Part shown: in pieces, positions 29,201 through 38,752 of the stretch
How the letters are laid out: each line of letters begins with the position of its first letter
How positions within the stretch are numbered: position 1 is the first letter of the stretch
Assembly: GCA_030706635.1 (NCBI GenBank)
Contig: JAUZOD010000004.1
Coordinates: 62,001-126,000 of the forward strand
Origin: Bacteroidota bacterium
GTDB lineage: Bacteria; Bacteroidota; Bacteroidia; Chitinophagales; Chitinophagaceae
Direction of reading: 5' to 3'
Length of the DNA stretch: 64,000 nucleotides
Made by a program: the position numbers and the translations under genes
Notes under the pieces: generated by a model
What the model was told of the DNA's origin: nothing
The model's input: the letters and a program-made list of their open reading frames with translations, nothing else
Databases searched by the model: none

Positions 29201-31898
29201 GTTCGGCAATACTTCCGCTTCGTCTGGCAGTTCCTATAATTTCTGGTATTTCGATGCCTTTCTGAAATTCAGTCCCGCTATTGTAGTTGGTCCCGGTATC
29301 AGCATCAATGGTTTCGGCGGCGGCGCCTATTACAACATGATGAAAACGGCCAATAGTGATGCCGTATCACAGGCAGATTATTTTAAGAATTTGAATCAGT
29401 ATCAGGTGAATGCCTTTAAGCCCCAGCGCGGAAGTTTTGGATTCAAGGCGAAGGTGGGCGTCTGCTCCAGTGACGGGTATATTTTCTCCGGATTTGGTGA
29501 AATCGGGATGACTTTTGGCACAACCGGTGGCTTCAGCGTGAATTCTATTGACGGCAGTGTGTATGCGCAGATGATGACTTCCCTGCCAACAGGAAGTGAT
29601 GATCAGAATTCACCCATTCAGGGGATTATCAGCTGGCATATCGGCATCGCCGATAAAGTGTATGATCTCAATGGAGCAGTTTCGGTGGCTTTTCCCTCCG
29701 ATGGCAGCGTTATGACCGGCAAGGGATGGTTTGATTTTATGGCCGACGTTGGAAACGACAACTACTATATTAAACTGGGTGAACCTGATCTTTCGAAGCG
29801 AATAGATGTGTCCGTTATGAAACTGTTCGATCTGAACGCTTATTTTATGGCAGGAAATCAGGTGAATGCCTCATTACCCGATCCCAATCCGGATATAGTG
29901 GATGTTTCGCAACTCAGCGGTTATCAGAAACTGGACTATAATGCAGATGCGGGTGGCCTGGTGTTCGGCGCCGAGTTTAAGTTCTCCCACGAATTTGACT
30001 ACCTGATTTTCTACCTGACAGTGAAAGCCGGCCTGGGCTTCGATATCAGCCTCGCCCACTACACGCAGGGATGCAACGGGAACATCAATCCTCCCGGAAT
30101 TAACGGATGGTATGGTCTCGGTCAAATCTACGCCGGAATAAGCGGTGAATTCGGTGTGCAGGTGGACCTCTGGTTTTTTTCCGGAAGGGTAAAAGCGCTG
30201 GATGTGGATGCCAGTGTACTTTTACGCGGTGGCATTCCCAATCCAAACTGGTTCGACGGTACCGCCAATTTTGATTATAACGTGCTGGACGGCGCCGTTA
30301 GCGGCAGTGTCAATTTTCATGTTGCTTTCGGCGACAAGTGCGTACCTGAACAGCAGGTTTTCAGTCTGCCCCTCATCCAGGAAATTAAGCCTGCTGACCA
30401 AACCTCCAATGTACCCATCAACGCGGTAACGGAAGTCTTGTTTAACTATCCTGCAGAAAAGCAATTTGACCTGACGGTAACCGATGACAACGGAAACGAG
30501 CAGGTGCACAGCTATAAACTGGTAATCGAAAGCTGTACCGTTACCAACCAGGCCAACGGACAGGTATATGCGTCTTATGCTGACCACAACAGCTATCCGG
30601 TATTTGAAGATGACAACAACAAGACACTGGCCATGAGTCCGGACAATGCTTTCGATGCCCAAACACAATATGCCGTTTCCGCCACCGTAAAAGCACAGGA
30701 ACTCAGCAATGGTCAATGGAACGACTCCTACTATAAAGGGGCCATTGTGGAACAGAATCAAACAGCCAGTTTCAAAACAGGCGATTGCAACCCGGATGAA
30801 TTGATATCGGATCCACGCAGCCGTCTCGGAGCCTATCCATTTCCAAATCAGCGATATTTCCTGCAGGGTGAGTCTAAACAAGGCGCCATCATCCTGGATA
30901 AAAACTATAGCTGCATCAGTGATCCGTCAGAGAAATTCAGTCTGGTAGCCCGTTTTACAGCTCTCAGGAACAACAGCGAAGTAGGCAGTTTTGAAAAACC
31001 CATAAACACTGGCAGCGGCCATTACCTCAAATTCGACATCCCCACATTACCCAATGATTGTGTTGTTCGGGTTGAGATCATCAAGCGGAAAAAAATGACA
31101 GCCCAGGACAGTTACACTATGTTCAAATCGAATCTCCCGGCAATGACCGCCCTCAATAAATCACAATCCGGCAATTCCAACAGCAGAACCAGCATCAGTT
31201 ATACCGCATACCGGGGCATGACGCAACAATATGCAACACAACCGGCCACGGGAAAAGGACTTTCGGTATCCTCCCAGCAAATGGCCATCAGTTCCCAATA
31301 TGCCAATTTTAATAAAAACCACGATCTGAAACTGGCCGACAAAAATGTAGACATCATTCTTTATAGCTATCATTTCCGGACAAGTCATTTTAATACACTG
31401 CATGATAAGCTAATGCAGATGTCTTATGCCCAGACAACGGGATATCAGATGGGATGTCCGAATATCAGGCTTTCTGCAACTGAAAAATTTGAAAGTTCCG
31501 ATATTACCGGTTTTGTCAGCGGCAATTACGACAATGCTTATATTTATTTCACGCTGCCATTGATCGTCTTCAAAGAGAATTCAAATTACAACAGCTGGCT
31601 GCGCAACTATGCATTACCCTGCGTATACCAATCCTTTTTCAATGCAGGCATCAACGTAGACGAGGCCCGCAACAGTGCAGGGACCAGTTATCAGTCCTTT
31701 CAGCAGAACGGCCTGGCCTGTACCAATGACATTTACTGCGTGCCGCTCCGGCCCATTGAGATCATCAGCTATGACGGGCCGCTATCGCAGGATGAAATTG
31801 ATGATCAGGAAACGTCAGACCATATTTCCGCAGCCACCGGCAAGTTACTAACTACTATGCACGTCCAGAGCAACAACATTCAATCTTATAAAAAATGA
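26289..31898 (+). CDS. Giant secreted/surface protein (1869 aa) with TANFOR-like N-terminal domain
   Basis: After the signal peptide, YPIRVQVQLIPPYPANISDYKNRAVISFTNMSQAAVDVYLRGSLKNDRGQFIQTKPN resembles the TANFOR domain; then an FN3-like segment (NINITWTRPVGN...VYDLYLVKVLP) and a long repetitive beta-rich region. Confidence 0.7.
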   Translation: MKPILRILFFYVFLLTCCIRVNGQAYPIRVQVQLIPPYPANISDYKNRAVISFTNMSQAAVDVYLRGSLKNDRGQFIQTKPNIFSNSPIHIPGLQTVVVQGNQFDGNFLDLNNLQTNLDQQAYSNLFQFGMIPEGYYSFCIYAYSRNVNGNYTPVSDPQAAGTCFDYNVGYVVPPIILSPMQDAVITATPNQNINITWTRPVGNLQNASLVYDLYLVKVLPDEDPNVTLTNAVQYGSGIFFRQQNIQINNFPFTNLTSFQLDAGSKYAIMVQARDLTGKTAFENNGRSQMQAFTYGALPPPAIVPAQIAGIGSPDVLSGNFSCSCKTDISSFDKTNNNASLKNGGRFNMASLTINIGTVAPSGSTISGTGTVLIGGAPVMISFKDVVVNKDGFAITGTASGTVSPGFDFLNNGGAPSVSTGNYQSFIDHITKYNIGAVKNGAGIPLPFGLNQIGAADAVNIGVIGLNITPQQAAYDAIAAVKLIDADNVLSLLAKNVCFSSASPMCGDAIFVLSQDFQVPAINLNFKGYVSDAAPGTFVVLSNSQIKQFHINAEYTFSNSELTKADGSEEKAILNADATSWSDWTASVTMDPFKLSALDGVLFTLNSGALYDHSTLRNPAGMPNAFSDPDLSEKNAAIGNSLWTGFFIPSITLSMPALVKSMKSADQNLTIAATNMVLDKDGITGVVSANNVVSIDDGSLGGWYCSVDQINIKLLNSSYKTGGLNGKLVLPFSDRTKAKSQIAYTCSLSSSESGSGLTYQFVAQQTNDIDFSAWWAQINLNNCSIQVTNNNSAHTTVASADVSGRLSLEGNIKGFKVGIDLVDVEHLVVQTQAPYVTVQNATFGFASPQHFMAGFPISITNIHPVVTGSKVGLQFAFGLNLSDVSNDLLPSATTVMTVQADILSGGRPSWSNPDLQLDSIKVSGGLAGVITIKEGYLAFFHDDPTFGDGVQGFLDATFSGLDALEVTSNVKFGNTSASSGSSYNFWYFDAFLKFSPAIVVGPGISINGFGGGAYYNMMKTANSDAVSQADYFKNLNQYQVNAFKPQRGSFGFKAKVGVCSSDGYIFSGFGEIGMTFGTTGGFSVNSIDGSVYAQMMTSLPTGSDDQNSPIQGIISWHIGIADKVYDLNGAVSVAFPSDGSVMTGKGWFDFMADVGNDNYYIKLGEPDLSKRIDVSVMKLFDLNAYFMAGNQVNASLPDPNPDIVDVSQLSGYQKLDYNADAGGLVFGAEFKFSHEFDYLIFYLTVKAGLGFDISLAHYTQGCNGNINPPGINGWYGLGQIYAGISGEFGVQVDLWFFSGRVKALDVDASVLLRGGIPNPNWFDGTANFDYNVLDGAVSGSVNFHVAFGDKCVPEQQVFSLPLIQEIKPADQTSNVPINAVTEVLFNYPAEKQFDLTVTDDNGNEQVHSYKLVIESCTVTNQANGQVYASYADHNSYPVFEDDNNKTLAMSPDNAFDAQTQYAVSATVKAQELSNGQWNDSYYKGAIVEQNQTASFKTGDCNPDELISDPRSRLGAYPFPNQRYFLQGESKQGAIILDKNYSCISDPSEKFSLVARFTALRNNSEVGSFEKPINTGSGHYLKFDIPTLPNDCVVRVEIIKRKKMTAQDSYTMFKSNLPAMTALNKSQSGNSNSRTSISYTAYRGMTQQYATQPATGKGLSVSSQQMAISSQYANFNKNHDLKLADKNVDIILYSYHFRTSHFNTLHDKLMQMSYAQTTGYQMGCPNIRLSATEKFESSDITGFVSGNYDNAYIYFTLPLIVFKENSNYNSWLRNYALPCVYQSFFNAGINVDEARNSAGTSYQSFQQNGLACTNDIYCVPLRPIEIISYDGPLSQDEIDDQETSDHISAATGKLLTTMHVQSNNIQSYKK

Positions 31899-32554
31899 GT
31901 CTTATGAAACAAATGCTGATCCTGTGTATTTGCTCCTGTATTGCAGATCGGGGCCTGGGACAAATAAAAAAAATGCAATCCCAGGTGTTGACGCAATCGT
32001 CCGCATATGCATCATTAAACAAGCCATCCCAGAATCAAACCGGCTACAGTAACCAGCATGCACAAATGACGGGAGCCGCCGCAACATCAGTCGGTTTTCA
32101 ACTGCTCGCTCCGGGCTGTACCGGCAATGCCTGTCAGGATATATCCATCCGCTACGAGATTCCTGGCTATGTTTTTCTTGACCGGATTTTATTGGCCGGA
32201 AATTTACAGGATAAAATGGGGCAGCTGCTGGATGAACAGCAGCAGTGGCAAAACATGTCCCAGGCCTCCGACCAAACCAAACAACAAATGAATACCCTGA
32301 TTCAGCATCAGATTGATCAACTTCAAAGCATAGAGGATAATTTACAAAATGGTTGTAAGCCGGTTGACTTTGAAAATTATCCAACCCGGATAAATGCGGA
32401 TGTCCGTTATAATGATCCCGTCTCCGGATCCATGGGACTCATGCGGGCCAACGGCAGCGGGGATTTAAATGTAATGGACTTGTTCAACGGGGTTCCGTTC
32501 AGCGCGCTGGATGCAAGTCCGGTGAAAGCCACGATGCTTATCTATAAAAAATAA
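31895..32554 (+). CDS. Hypothetical secreted protein with central coiled-coil-like Gln-rich segment
   Basis: ATGA overlap with the stop of the upstream giant gene; signal-like N-terminus; LQDKMGQLLDEQQQWQNMSQASDQTKQQMNTLIQHQIDQLQSIEDNLQ. Confidence 0.7.
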   Translation: MSLMKQMLILCICSCIADRGLGQIKKMQSQVLTQSSAYASLNKPSQNQTGYSNQHAQMTGAAATSVGFQLLAPGCTGNACQDISIRYEIPGYVFLDRILLAGNLQDKMGQLLDEQQQWQNMSQASDQTKQQMNTLIQHQIDQLQSIEDNLQNGCKPVDFENYPTRINADVRYNDPVSGSMGLMRANGSGDLNVMDLFNGVPFSALDASPVKATMLIYKK

Positions 32555-32556
32555 TT

Positions 32557-34665
32557 ATGAAATATCTGTTCCTTTTTTTCATCCTTCCTTTTGCCCTCGT
32601 GGCGACTGCGCAAAAAAAAACAGGCAAAGCCGTTCCGCCAAAGAAGGACAGCGTGCACATTTCGCTGCACATGAAAGCTCAGAATTATGGTGATTCCATC
32701 GTGGTTCGCTGGGCTCCGGGAACTGCTGTATCCTGGCTGCTTACACAGAAAAACGGCTTCGTGTTTAAAAGAAAGGTATTCCGGAAGGGACAGAAAAATG
32801 TATTCTCACTCGTCGATTCCTCCTCCACGGTTATCCATCCCTGGAGTCTGGACGCCTGGGGCAATTATTTTAAGTCATCCCATGACAGCCTTTCCGCCGT
32901 TGCCGCACAAATGGTTTTTGCGAAAGCACTACCTTTCGACAAAAGCAAGCAGGGGAATTCCTTCAACAATCTTTCCGAAAAATACAATGAACAACAAAGC
33001 CGCTTCGGCTTTGCCCTGATGCTGGCAGATTTTGATCCGGCAGTAGCTGACGGTATGGGTTTCCGTTATGTGGACAAAAAAGTCAGCAGAGGTCTCTACT
33101 ATCTCTATACCCTGGTGCCGGTGGAAATTCGTCCCTATGCAAAAATAGATACCGGTCGCGTTCTGGTGGATGGCTCCCGGAAATACATCCGTGAGAAGTT
33201 CCCGGTCATAAAAGGAATTGCCGGGGATAAAAAAATCAAATTGCTTTGGTACAGTGGTATCGGGACCAATCCTTTTTCCGGATTTATTATTGAAAGGTCG
33301 GAAGACGGTAAAAACTTCAGCCGGCTGAACAGGTTGCCCTTCGTAGCCTTCAAATCCGGAAAAGAAAAGGATAAACCGGTTGAATACAGTGATTCCGTTT
33401 CTCAGGATTATAAGAATTACTACTACCGTGTTATTGGTATAAACTCGTTTGGAGATCACTCAGATCCATCGCAGATACTAACCATCCATGCGTTGGATCT
33501 TACACCCCCGCATTATCCGTTGATCAGCTCCATCAAAAATATAAAAGGAACTGGGTCCATCCAGTTACAATGGACTAAGAACGAAAAGGAAAACGATTTT
33601 AAAGGTTATATCGTGGGCAGAAGCACAAACCTAAAAGGTCCGTTCATGCCAATCAGCAAAGATTTCCTTCCTTATGGAACCACCCGTTTCACGGATGAAC
33701 ATCCATCCACGGGCTCGCCGAACTATTATATCGTAGCAGCTGTGGACACTGCCGGAAATGCAGGGCGTTCCCTTCCCGCGTATATGAATGTGGAGGATCA
33801 CACCGCACCGGCAAGACCCGGTGGGGTAGCCGGCAGTATTGATAGCAGCGGTCGTGTATCCATCCACTGGAATTGGGGAACTGAAGATGACCTGGCCGGT
33901 TACCGGGTTTTCTTTGCCAATGCCCCCGATCACCAGTTCACTCCTTTGTCTCAGGATTTGGTCACAGACAGTTCTTTTACGGATTCCATCATCCTGAAAA
34001 CGCTCACTAAAAAAATATACTATAAAGTAATTGCCTACGACCAGGCTATGAACGCCAGTCCGGCTTCGCCCATTCTTGTTTTGAATAAACCAGACAGGGT
34101 TCCTCCGCTGGCCGCAATGATCAAAGGATTTAAGGTTACAGACAGTGCTGTTGTCCTAGCCTGGTTTCCCAGCAGCAGCAACGACGTCTCCCGGCAAATC
34201 CTGTACAGAAAACAAGATAGTTCAACCGACTGGACCGCATTATCTGAATTCCGCCCAAAAGATTCTGTATTTACTGATCGCAAGATATTATCCGGTCACC
34301 GCTACGTTTACGCCATTGAAACCATAGACAGCAGCGGGCTGCATTCTGGAAAGTCGTTTCCATTACGCGTGTATGTGCATGCCAAAGGATACCGGGGACA
34401 AATTAAAAAATTTGAGGTCGAAAAAGTGGAGGGCAAAAACATTGTATCCATGCATTGGATCGCCCCATCAAACGATATCCGCTATTATATACTTTACAGG
34501 GGACAGGACGATCATGGTTTGAGAATGACGGGAAATATCCCTGGAACCAGTTCTGTTTGTGAAGATAAAATAATGCCGGGTAATTATCAGTATGCTATAA
34601 AAGCCATATATAATAACGGAGATGAATCAGCGCTGAGTGATGTAAAAACGATAAAAGCACTTTAG
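32557..34665 (+). CDS. Fibronectin type III repeat protein (secreted)
   Basis: Signal peptide MKYLFLFFILPFALVATAQ; about five FN3-like units ending YYYRVIGINSFGDHSDPS, YYIVAAVDTAGNAGRSLP, IYYKVIAYDQAMNASPAS, YVYAIETIDSSGLHSGKS, YQYAIKAIYNNGDESALS. Starts 2 nt after the previous stop. Confidence 0.85.
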   Translation: MKYLFLFFILPFALVATAQKKTGKAVPPKKDSVHISLHMKAQNYGDSIVVRWAPGTAVSWLLTQKNGFVFKRKVFRKGQKNVFSLVDSSSTVIHPWSLDAWGNYFKSSHDSLSAVAAQMVFAKALPFDKSKQGNSFNNLSEKYNEQQSRFGFALMLADFDPAVADGMGFRYVDKKVSRGLYYLYTLVPVEIRPYAKIDTGRVLVDGSRKYIREKFPVIKGIAGDKKIKLLWYSGIGTNPFSGFIIERSEDGKNFSRLNRLPFVAFKSGKEKDKPVEYSDSVSQDYKNYYYRVIGINSFGDHSDPSQILTIHALDLTPPHYPLISSIKNIKGTGSIQLQWTKNEKENDFKGYIVGRSTNLKGPFMPISKDFLPYGTTRFTDEHPSTGSPNYYIVAAVDTAGNAGRSLPAYMNVEDHTAPARPGGVAGSIDSSGRVSIHWNWGTEDDLAGYRVFFANAPDHQFTPLSQDLVTDSSFTDSIILKTLTKKIYYKVIAYDQAMNASPASPILVLNKPDRVPPLAAMIKGFKVTDSAVVLAWFPSSSNDVSRQILYRKQDSSTDWTALSEFRPKDSVFTDRKILSGHRYVYAIETIDSSGLHSGKSFPLRVYVHAKGYRGQIKKFEVEKVEGKNIVSMHWIAPSNDIRYYILYRGQDDHGLRMTGNIPGTSSVCEDKIMPGNYQYAIKAIYNNGDESALSDVKTIKAL

Positions 34666-34712
34666 GAAGTGCCGGTATATTCCGGGAGAAATCTGAAAAC
34701 GAAAATAAGACA

Positions 34713-35858
34713 ATGAAAATAGTAAGAGTAATAAAAACAGGTTTGCTGTTTTCGTTTATTCCGGTTGTCTTCGCCCTGTGTAAGAAGACCAACACTACGA
34801 TTTCGGATTATAAAGTGGAAATAACTTCCATCAATCCCGGCAGCGGAAATAATAACACCGCCGTCACCCTGAAAGGAAAAGGGTTTAGTCTCGTTCTAAC
34901 GGAAGACACGGTAAAATTCAATGGCAAAATAGCCCAGATCACGCAATCGACTGATTCGACGATACTCGCTTATGCGCCTGCCGGAGGCACCACGGGCAAT
35001 GTCACGCTTTCCATCCGGGATCAGCTGGTCGCTGGCCCCGTATTTACCTATCTGGCTTCACCTGTATCCATCACCGGAATCAGCCCGACCTCGGGGCAAG
35101 CCGGCGTACAGGTGACCATCACGGGTAGTCAATTTGTAACAGATACATCTAAAGATCTTGTCTATTTTAACGGTGTAAGAGCGGCTGTGGTCTCCGCGCG
35201 TACAACCACAATGGTCGTCATTGCACCAAACAGTACCACAGGGCCGGTAAGCGTAACAGTAAATGGCAATACAGCCAGCGGCCCTGTGTTCACTTATACC
35301 GTGCCCGCTCCGGTAATCACCAACGTCGTTTACAACGGTTTGTTCGCCATTACAGGACAGCATTTCGATCCGCAGGCATCGGTAGTGAAGATCGGGGGGC
35401 AGACAGTGACCGGATTTAATTTTACGGATCTGGGAAACGGACAGGCTCAGCTTGTACATCAGAATTTTATACCTGCATCCAACCTGGACAATCCGGCGCC
35501 GGTCACCGTTACTGTAAGTAATGTAACAAGCAACGTGTACTCATTCCTGTTTGCTCCGGTGATCAATTCCGTTAGTCCGGATACGGTTTCCGTCAATGAT
35601 AATGTAACCCTGCAAGGCATGCTCTTTGGCAACCGCACAGTAGCCAGCAGCGTAAAGGCATTCTATTTTGATCAGGGCGGCAATAAAACCTATATGACGC
35701 CAGATCCGGTGGTTGTTTCCTGGAATACCAATGCCATTCAGGTTACCATGCAGGACTATGGTTCCTATCCGATCGGCTCAGGGGGAACGCCTTTTGATCT
35801 CGAAGTGAATGTGGGTGCAAGAAGCGGAAATATCCAGGTGCGGTTTCACATATTATAG
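34713..35858 (+). CDS. IPT/TIG-repeat lipoprotein
   Basis: Lipobox-like FIPVVFALCKK; repeats ITSINPGSGNNNTAVTLKGKGF, ITGISPTSGQAGVQVTITGSQF, ITNVVYNGLFAITGQHF, INSVSPDTVSVNDNVTLQGMLF. Confidence 0.85.
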   Translation: MKIVRVIKTGLLFSFIPVVFALCKKTNTTISDYKVEITSINPGSGNNNTAVTLKGKGFSLVLTEDTVKFNGKIAQITQSTDSTILAYAPAGGTTGNVTLSIRDQLVAGPVFTYLASPVSITGISPTSGQAGVQVTITGSQFVTDTSKDLVYFNGVRAAVVSARTTTMVVIAPNSTTGPVSVTVNGNTASGPVFTYTVPAPVITNVVYNGLFAITGQHFDPQASVVKIGGQTVTGFNFTDLGNGQAQLVHQNFIPASNLDNPAPVTVTVSNVTSNVYSFLFAPVINSVSPDTVSVNDNVTLQGMLFGNRTVASSVKAFYFDQGGNKTYMTPDPVVVSWNTNAIQVTMQDYGSYPIGSGGTPFDLEVNVGARSGNIQVRFHIL

Positions 35859-35876
35859 CAACCGTTAAACCTTATC

Positions 35877-38564
35877 CTATTTATCGTCGTTATCCTTGTC
35901 CGATCCGGTCAACTTTCCGGGAAACGCTTTCTTTCCGTTGACTGAGAACCAGACGATCCTGTTGAGCAGGTCGTCATCTCCGCCGTCAATATGATCGAAT
36001 TGCGGCAATGCCGATAAAACGGCAAAGTGTTTTGCTTTGCCCTTCAGAGCAGAAGGGCTTTTATTCATTTCGTCCAGCGGAATTCTATTGGGCAGAACAT
36101 GATAGGGCGTTTTATCAAACGTACCGGAAAAACAATCAAACATGGGAAGAGCCGTGGCATCCAGCGCATTCATTGGCGGAATTCCCAGGATCTGCTCAAT
36201 GGTCCTCACAATACAAGTTTGATTGTAATTGGTATGCACCGTTTGATGTAAAACAGAGTAGGGGCTTATCACGAAACCGGTGGTCCGGTAGGCAGATACA
36301 TGGTCCCAACCGTCCTGTGAATCATCTTCCGTTACAAAGATGACCGTAGAGTCAAAAAACCGGCTTTCCGAGATGGCATTCACGATTCTCCCTAATGCCA
36401 GATCGTTATCTGCCACCATGGCCCGGGGCGTGGGATATCCTTCCCGCATACCGGTGGTATGATCTTCGGGTAAAGCCAGTATCATGAGCTGGGGCATCTG
36501 GTCTCCTGGCATCTGTTCAAAAGCTTTCAGTTCTTTAATGAAAGCGCCCGCCCTGTACTGATCATTTACCTTAGGATCGTCAAAGCCCGGATATTGCTGG
36601 GATAAAATTGGCCTCACTCTTGAAATGGTGGAAACATTCTTAAAATCAAATGTCCTGCCTTCCTGATATAATTTATAGATGTCTTTCCAATCCAGTTTTT
36701 CATGCCATTCGGGAGAACACGCTTCACCATAAATCCGTACCGATTTACCATGATCGAGCGCGTTATTCCATATAAATCCTTCTTTATTATATACGAGTGC
36801 ATCTGTCTGAACATGCGGGTAGCTTTGAAACCAGGCACGCACATTCTTTTCAACATAGTCTGAAGTCATCGCGGCATCCGTCCACTGATGACCTTCGGCA
36901 GATGATTTGCCCGAGGCAAGATAATTGTCAAGCAATAAATAGTCCCTCGCCAGCTGATGTTCGTTAGGCGTCACCTCTTCTCCAAAGACGCACAAAGAAC
37001 TCATGCCATTGCCAATAGTCATATCGCCCAACACCTGATCGTACGTCCTGTTCTCTTTGATGATGTACACGACATGCTTAAAAACAGAAGGCTCGCCGAT
37101 ACGCTCAGGAACAGGTTTCGGCATGATCCCTGAACGCGGCAACTGCTGTGCAAGTTTTCCCCGGAAACGAAGATTAGCGTTTTCAACGCGCCGGGTGTAA
37201 TCTTTCAATTGTTTCCCGTCAGGCAAAGGGATGACTGATACCGTTGCAGCAGCGTGGTGGCTATTATAGGCACCATTCTTCCCCGCTATCCTGGCGCCTT
37301 CACCCTCGAGATTGGCCACACAAAGCACCTCGTCATTCTCCAGCGCCAACCCTGCGGGATAGGCTTCCGTTGGAATAAACCCAAGTAATTCATTGCGGCC
37401 CTTTCCTGAAACAGAGGCCTTCGCACCCAGCTTAATAACTGCAACTGCATTATCCATGCCGTTCGCAACATACAAACGCTTTCCGGAACGATCTATGGCC
37501 AGTGCGTTGGGTGCATCGCCCATAAAAGGATTGCTGATCCCATTCAGTCGCACGGACAGGGAATCCACTAATTCATCCGTGCCCGTATTAATAACAGACA
37601 CCTGATCACTATTCCCGTTGGCCACATAGACAAACCTTTTATCCGGGCTGATGATGATGGCATTCGGATGCAGTCCCACCCTGATCTCCGATTGTTTTTC
37701 TCCCGTTTTCAAATCAACTACATCTACGGTGCCCATGGCCGTAGCACCGGTACGGGAATCAACATAAACCTGTCCAAAGGGAATGCCAGCCGTTTCACCC
37801 GTTCCCTGAACAGGAACAGGGCCCGCCCAGTTAGTTACATACGCTTTCTCATCGGTTAACGCAATACCAAAGGGCGCCATGCCTGTGGAAACAGTCCATA
37901 CCGGAACCTTGTCTTTTAATCTGATTTTCGTTAACTGGCTATTACCACTCAAAACAACATAGAGGTAATTCTCTCCGTCTTCCGCATGAATCGCCAGATC
38001 ATTGGGAATGGCAATAGGCGAAGGAGCAACAGCGCGAAAAGGAATCGAATCGGTTATTTTACCAGTCGCACCATCCCAAACAGCATCCAATACATAAGAA
38101 CGTCCCGTGGATGTCTTTGACACCCCCCAGAAAACATGCAGGATTTGTCCATCCCTGAATGCCTTGATACCAGAATAAGTGCTCACCAGTCCTTTCAAAA
38201 CCGGGGAGGTATTATAATCAATATGGTAAAGAAATTTATTGGTTCCGGTATTGATAAAAGTAACACCATACCGGTCTTCTACGGCCAGCACCTGCGTTCC
38301 CGGTAAAAGAACACAATCCAGACTGTGATTTTCCTGATTCGGATTCCCGAAGCGGATAACAGCACCTGCGGGATCAATCAAACGGTTGTACGGCATTCTG
38401 ACCATCCTGTCATCCAGGGATGTGATGGTGTCCGTAATCGTATACCGATTGCTGTCGGTAACCACTGAACTCTTGTAAACCCTTGTTGTGTTGCATGCAA
38501 ATAATGAAAAAACTAACAAGAAAGAAACCGCTTTCTTAAACCCTCTGTCCGCCGGATAATTCAT
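35877..38564 (-). CDS. Bifunctional YncE-like beta-propeller / phosphoesterase (alkaline phosphatase superfamily) lipoprotein
   Basis: Lipobox LVFSLFACNTT; YVTN-type repeats IIISPDKRFVYVANGNSDQVSVINTGTDELVDSL and LAIDRSGKRLYVANGMDNAVAVIKLG; phosphoesterase FKHVVYIIKENRTYDQVLGD...FVTEDDSQDGWDHVSAYRT. Confidence 0.88.
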   Translation of the reverse strand: MNYPADRGFKKAVSFLLVFSLFACNTTRVYKSSVVTDSNRYTITDTITSLDDRMVRMPYNRLIDPAGAVIRFGNPNQENHSLDCVLLPGTQVLAVEDRYGVTFINTGTNKFLYHIDYNTSPVLKGLVSTYSGIKAFRDGQILHVFWGVSKTSTGRSYVLDAVWDGATGKITDSIPFRAVAPSPIAIPNDLAIHAEDGENYLYVVLSGNSQLTKIRLKDKVPVWTVSTGMAPFGIALTDEKAYVTNWAGPVPVQGTGETAGIPFGQVYVDSRTGATAMGTVDVVDLKTGEKQSEIRVGLHPNAIIISPDKRFVYVANGNSDQVSVINTGTDELVDSLSVRLNGISNPFMGDAPNALAIDRSGKRLYVANGMDNAVAVIKLGAKASVSGKGRNELLGFIPTEAYPAGLALENDEVLCVANLEGEGARIAGKNGAYNSHHAAATVSVIPLPDGKQLKDYTRRVENANLRFRGKLAQQLPRSGIMPKPVPERIGEPSVFKHVVYIIKENRTYDQVLGDMTIGNGMSSLCVFGEEVTPNEHQLARDYLLLDNYLASGKSSAEGHQWTDAAMTSDYVEKNVRAWFQSYPHVQTDALVYNKEGFIWNNALDHGKSVRIYGEACSPEWHEKLDWKDIYKLYQEGRTFDFKNVSTISRVRPILSQQYPGFDDPKVNDQYRAGAFIKELKAFEQMPGDQMPQLMILALPEDHTTGMREGYPTPRAMVADNDLALGRIVNAISESRFFDSTVIFVTEDDSQDGWDHVSAYRTTGFVISPYSVLHQTVHTNYNQTCIVRTIEQILGIPPMNALDATALPMFDCFSGTFDKTPYHVLPNRIPLDEMNKSPSALKGKAKHFAVLSALPQFDHIDGGDDDLLNRIVWFSVNGKKAFPGKLTGSDKDNDDK

Positions 38565-38752
38565 TCAAACAAATCATTTAGTACGCTAATATTTCTCAGT
38601 GGGAGACCTTTTTGGTGTTCATCAATACGCCCTTGAATCAGGAATAAAATAAGGATCGTCAATCTTATATTTTACCGGCGTGGTCGGCCTAAAATTAAAG
38701 AAAAAAATGCGAATGGTTTGAATCAGCGTGAAACAATGGCGGGAGGGAGCAC

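Noticed and set aside
30222-30881. 219-aa ORF on the minus strand
   Set aside because: Antisense within the giant TANFOR-like gene; composition typical of a shadow ORF.
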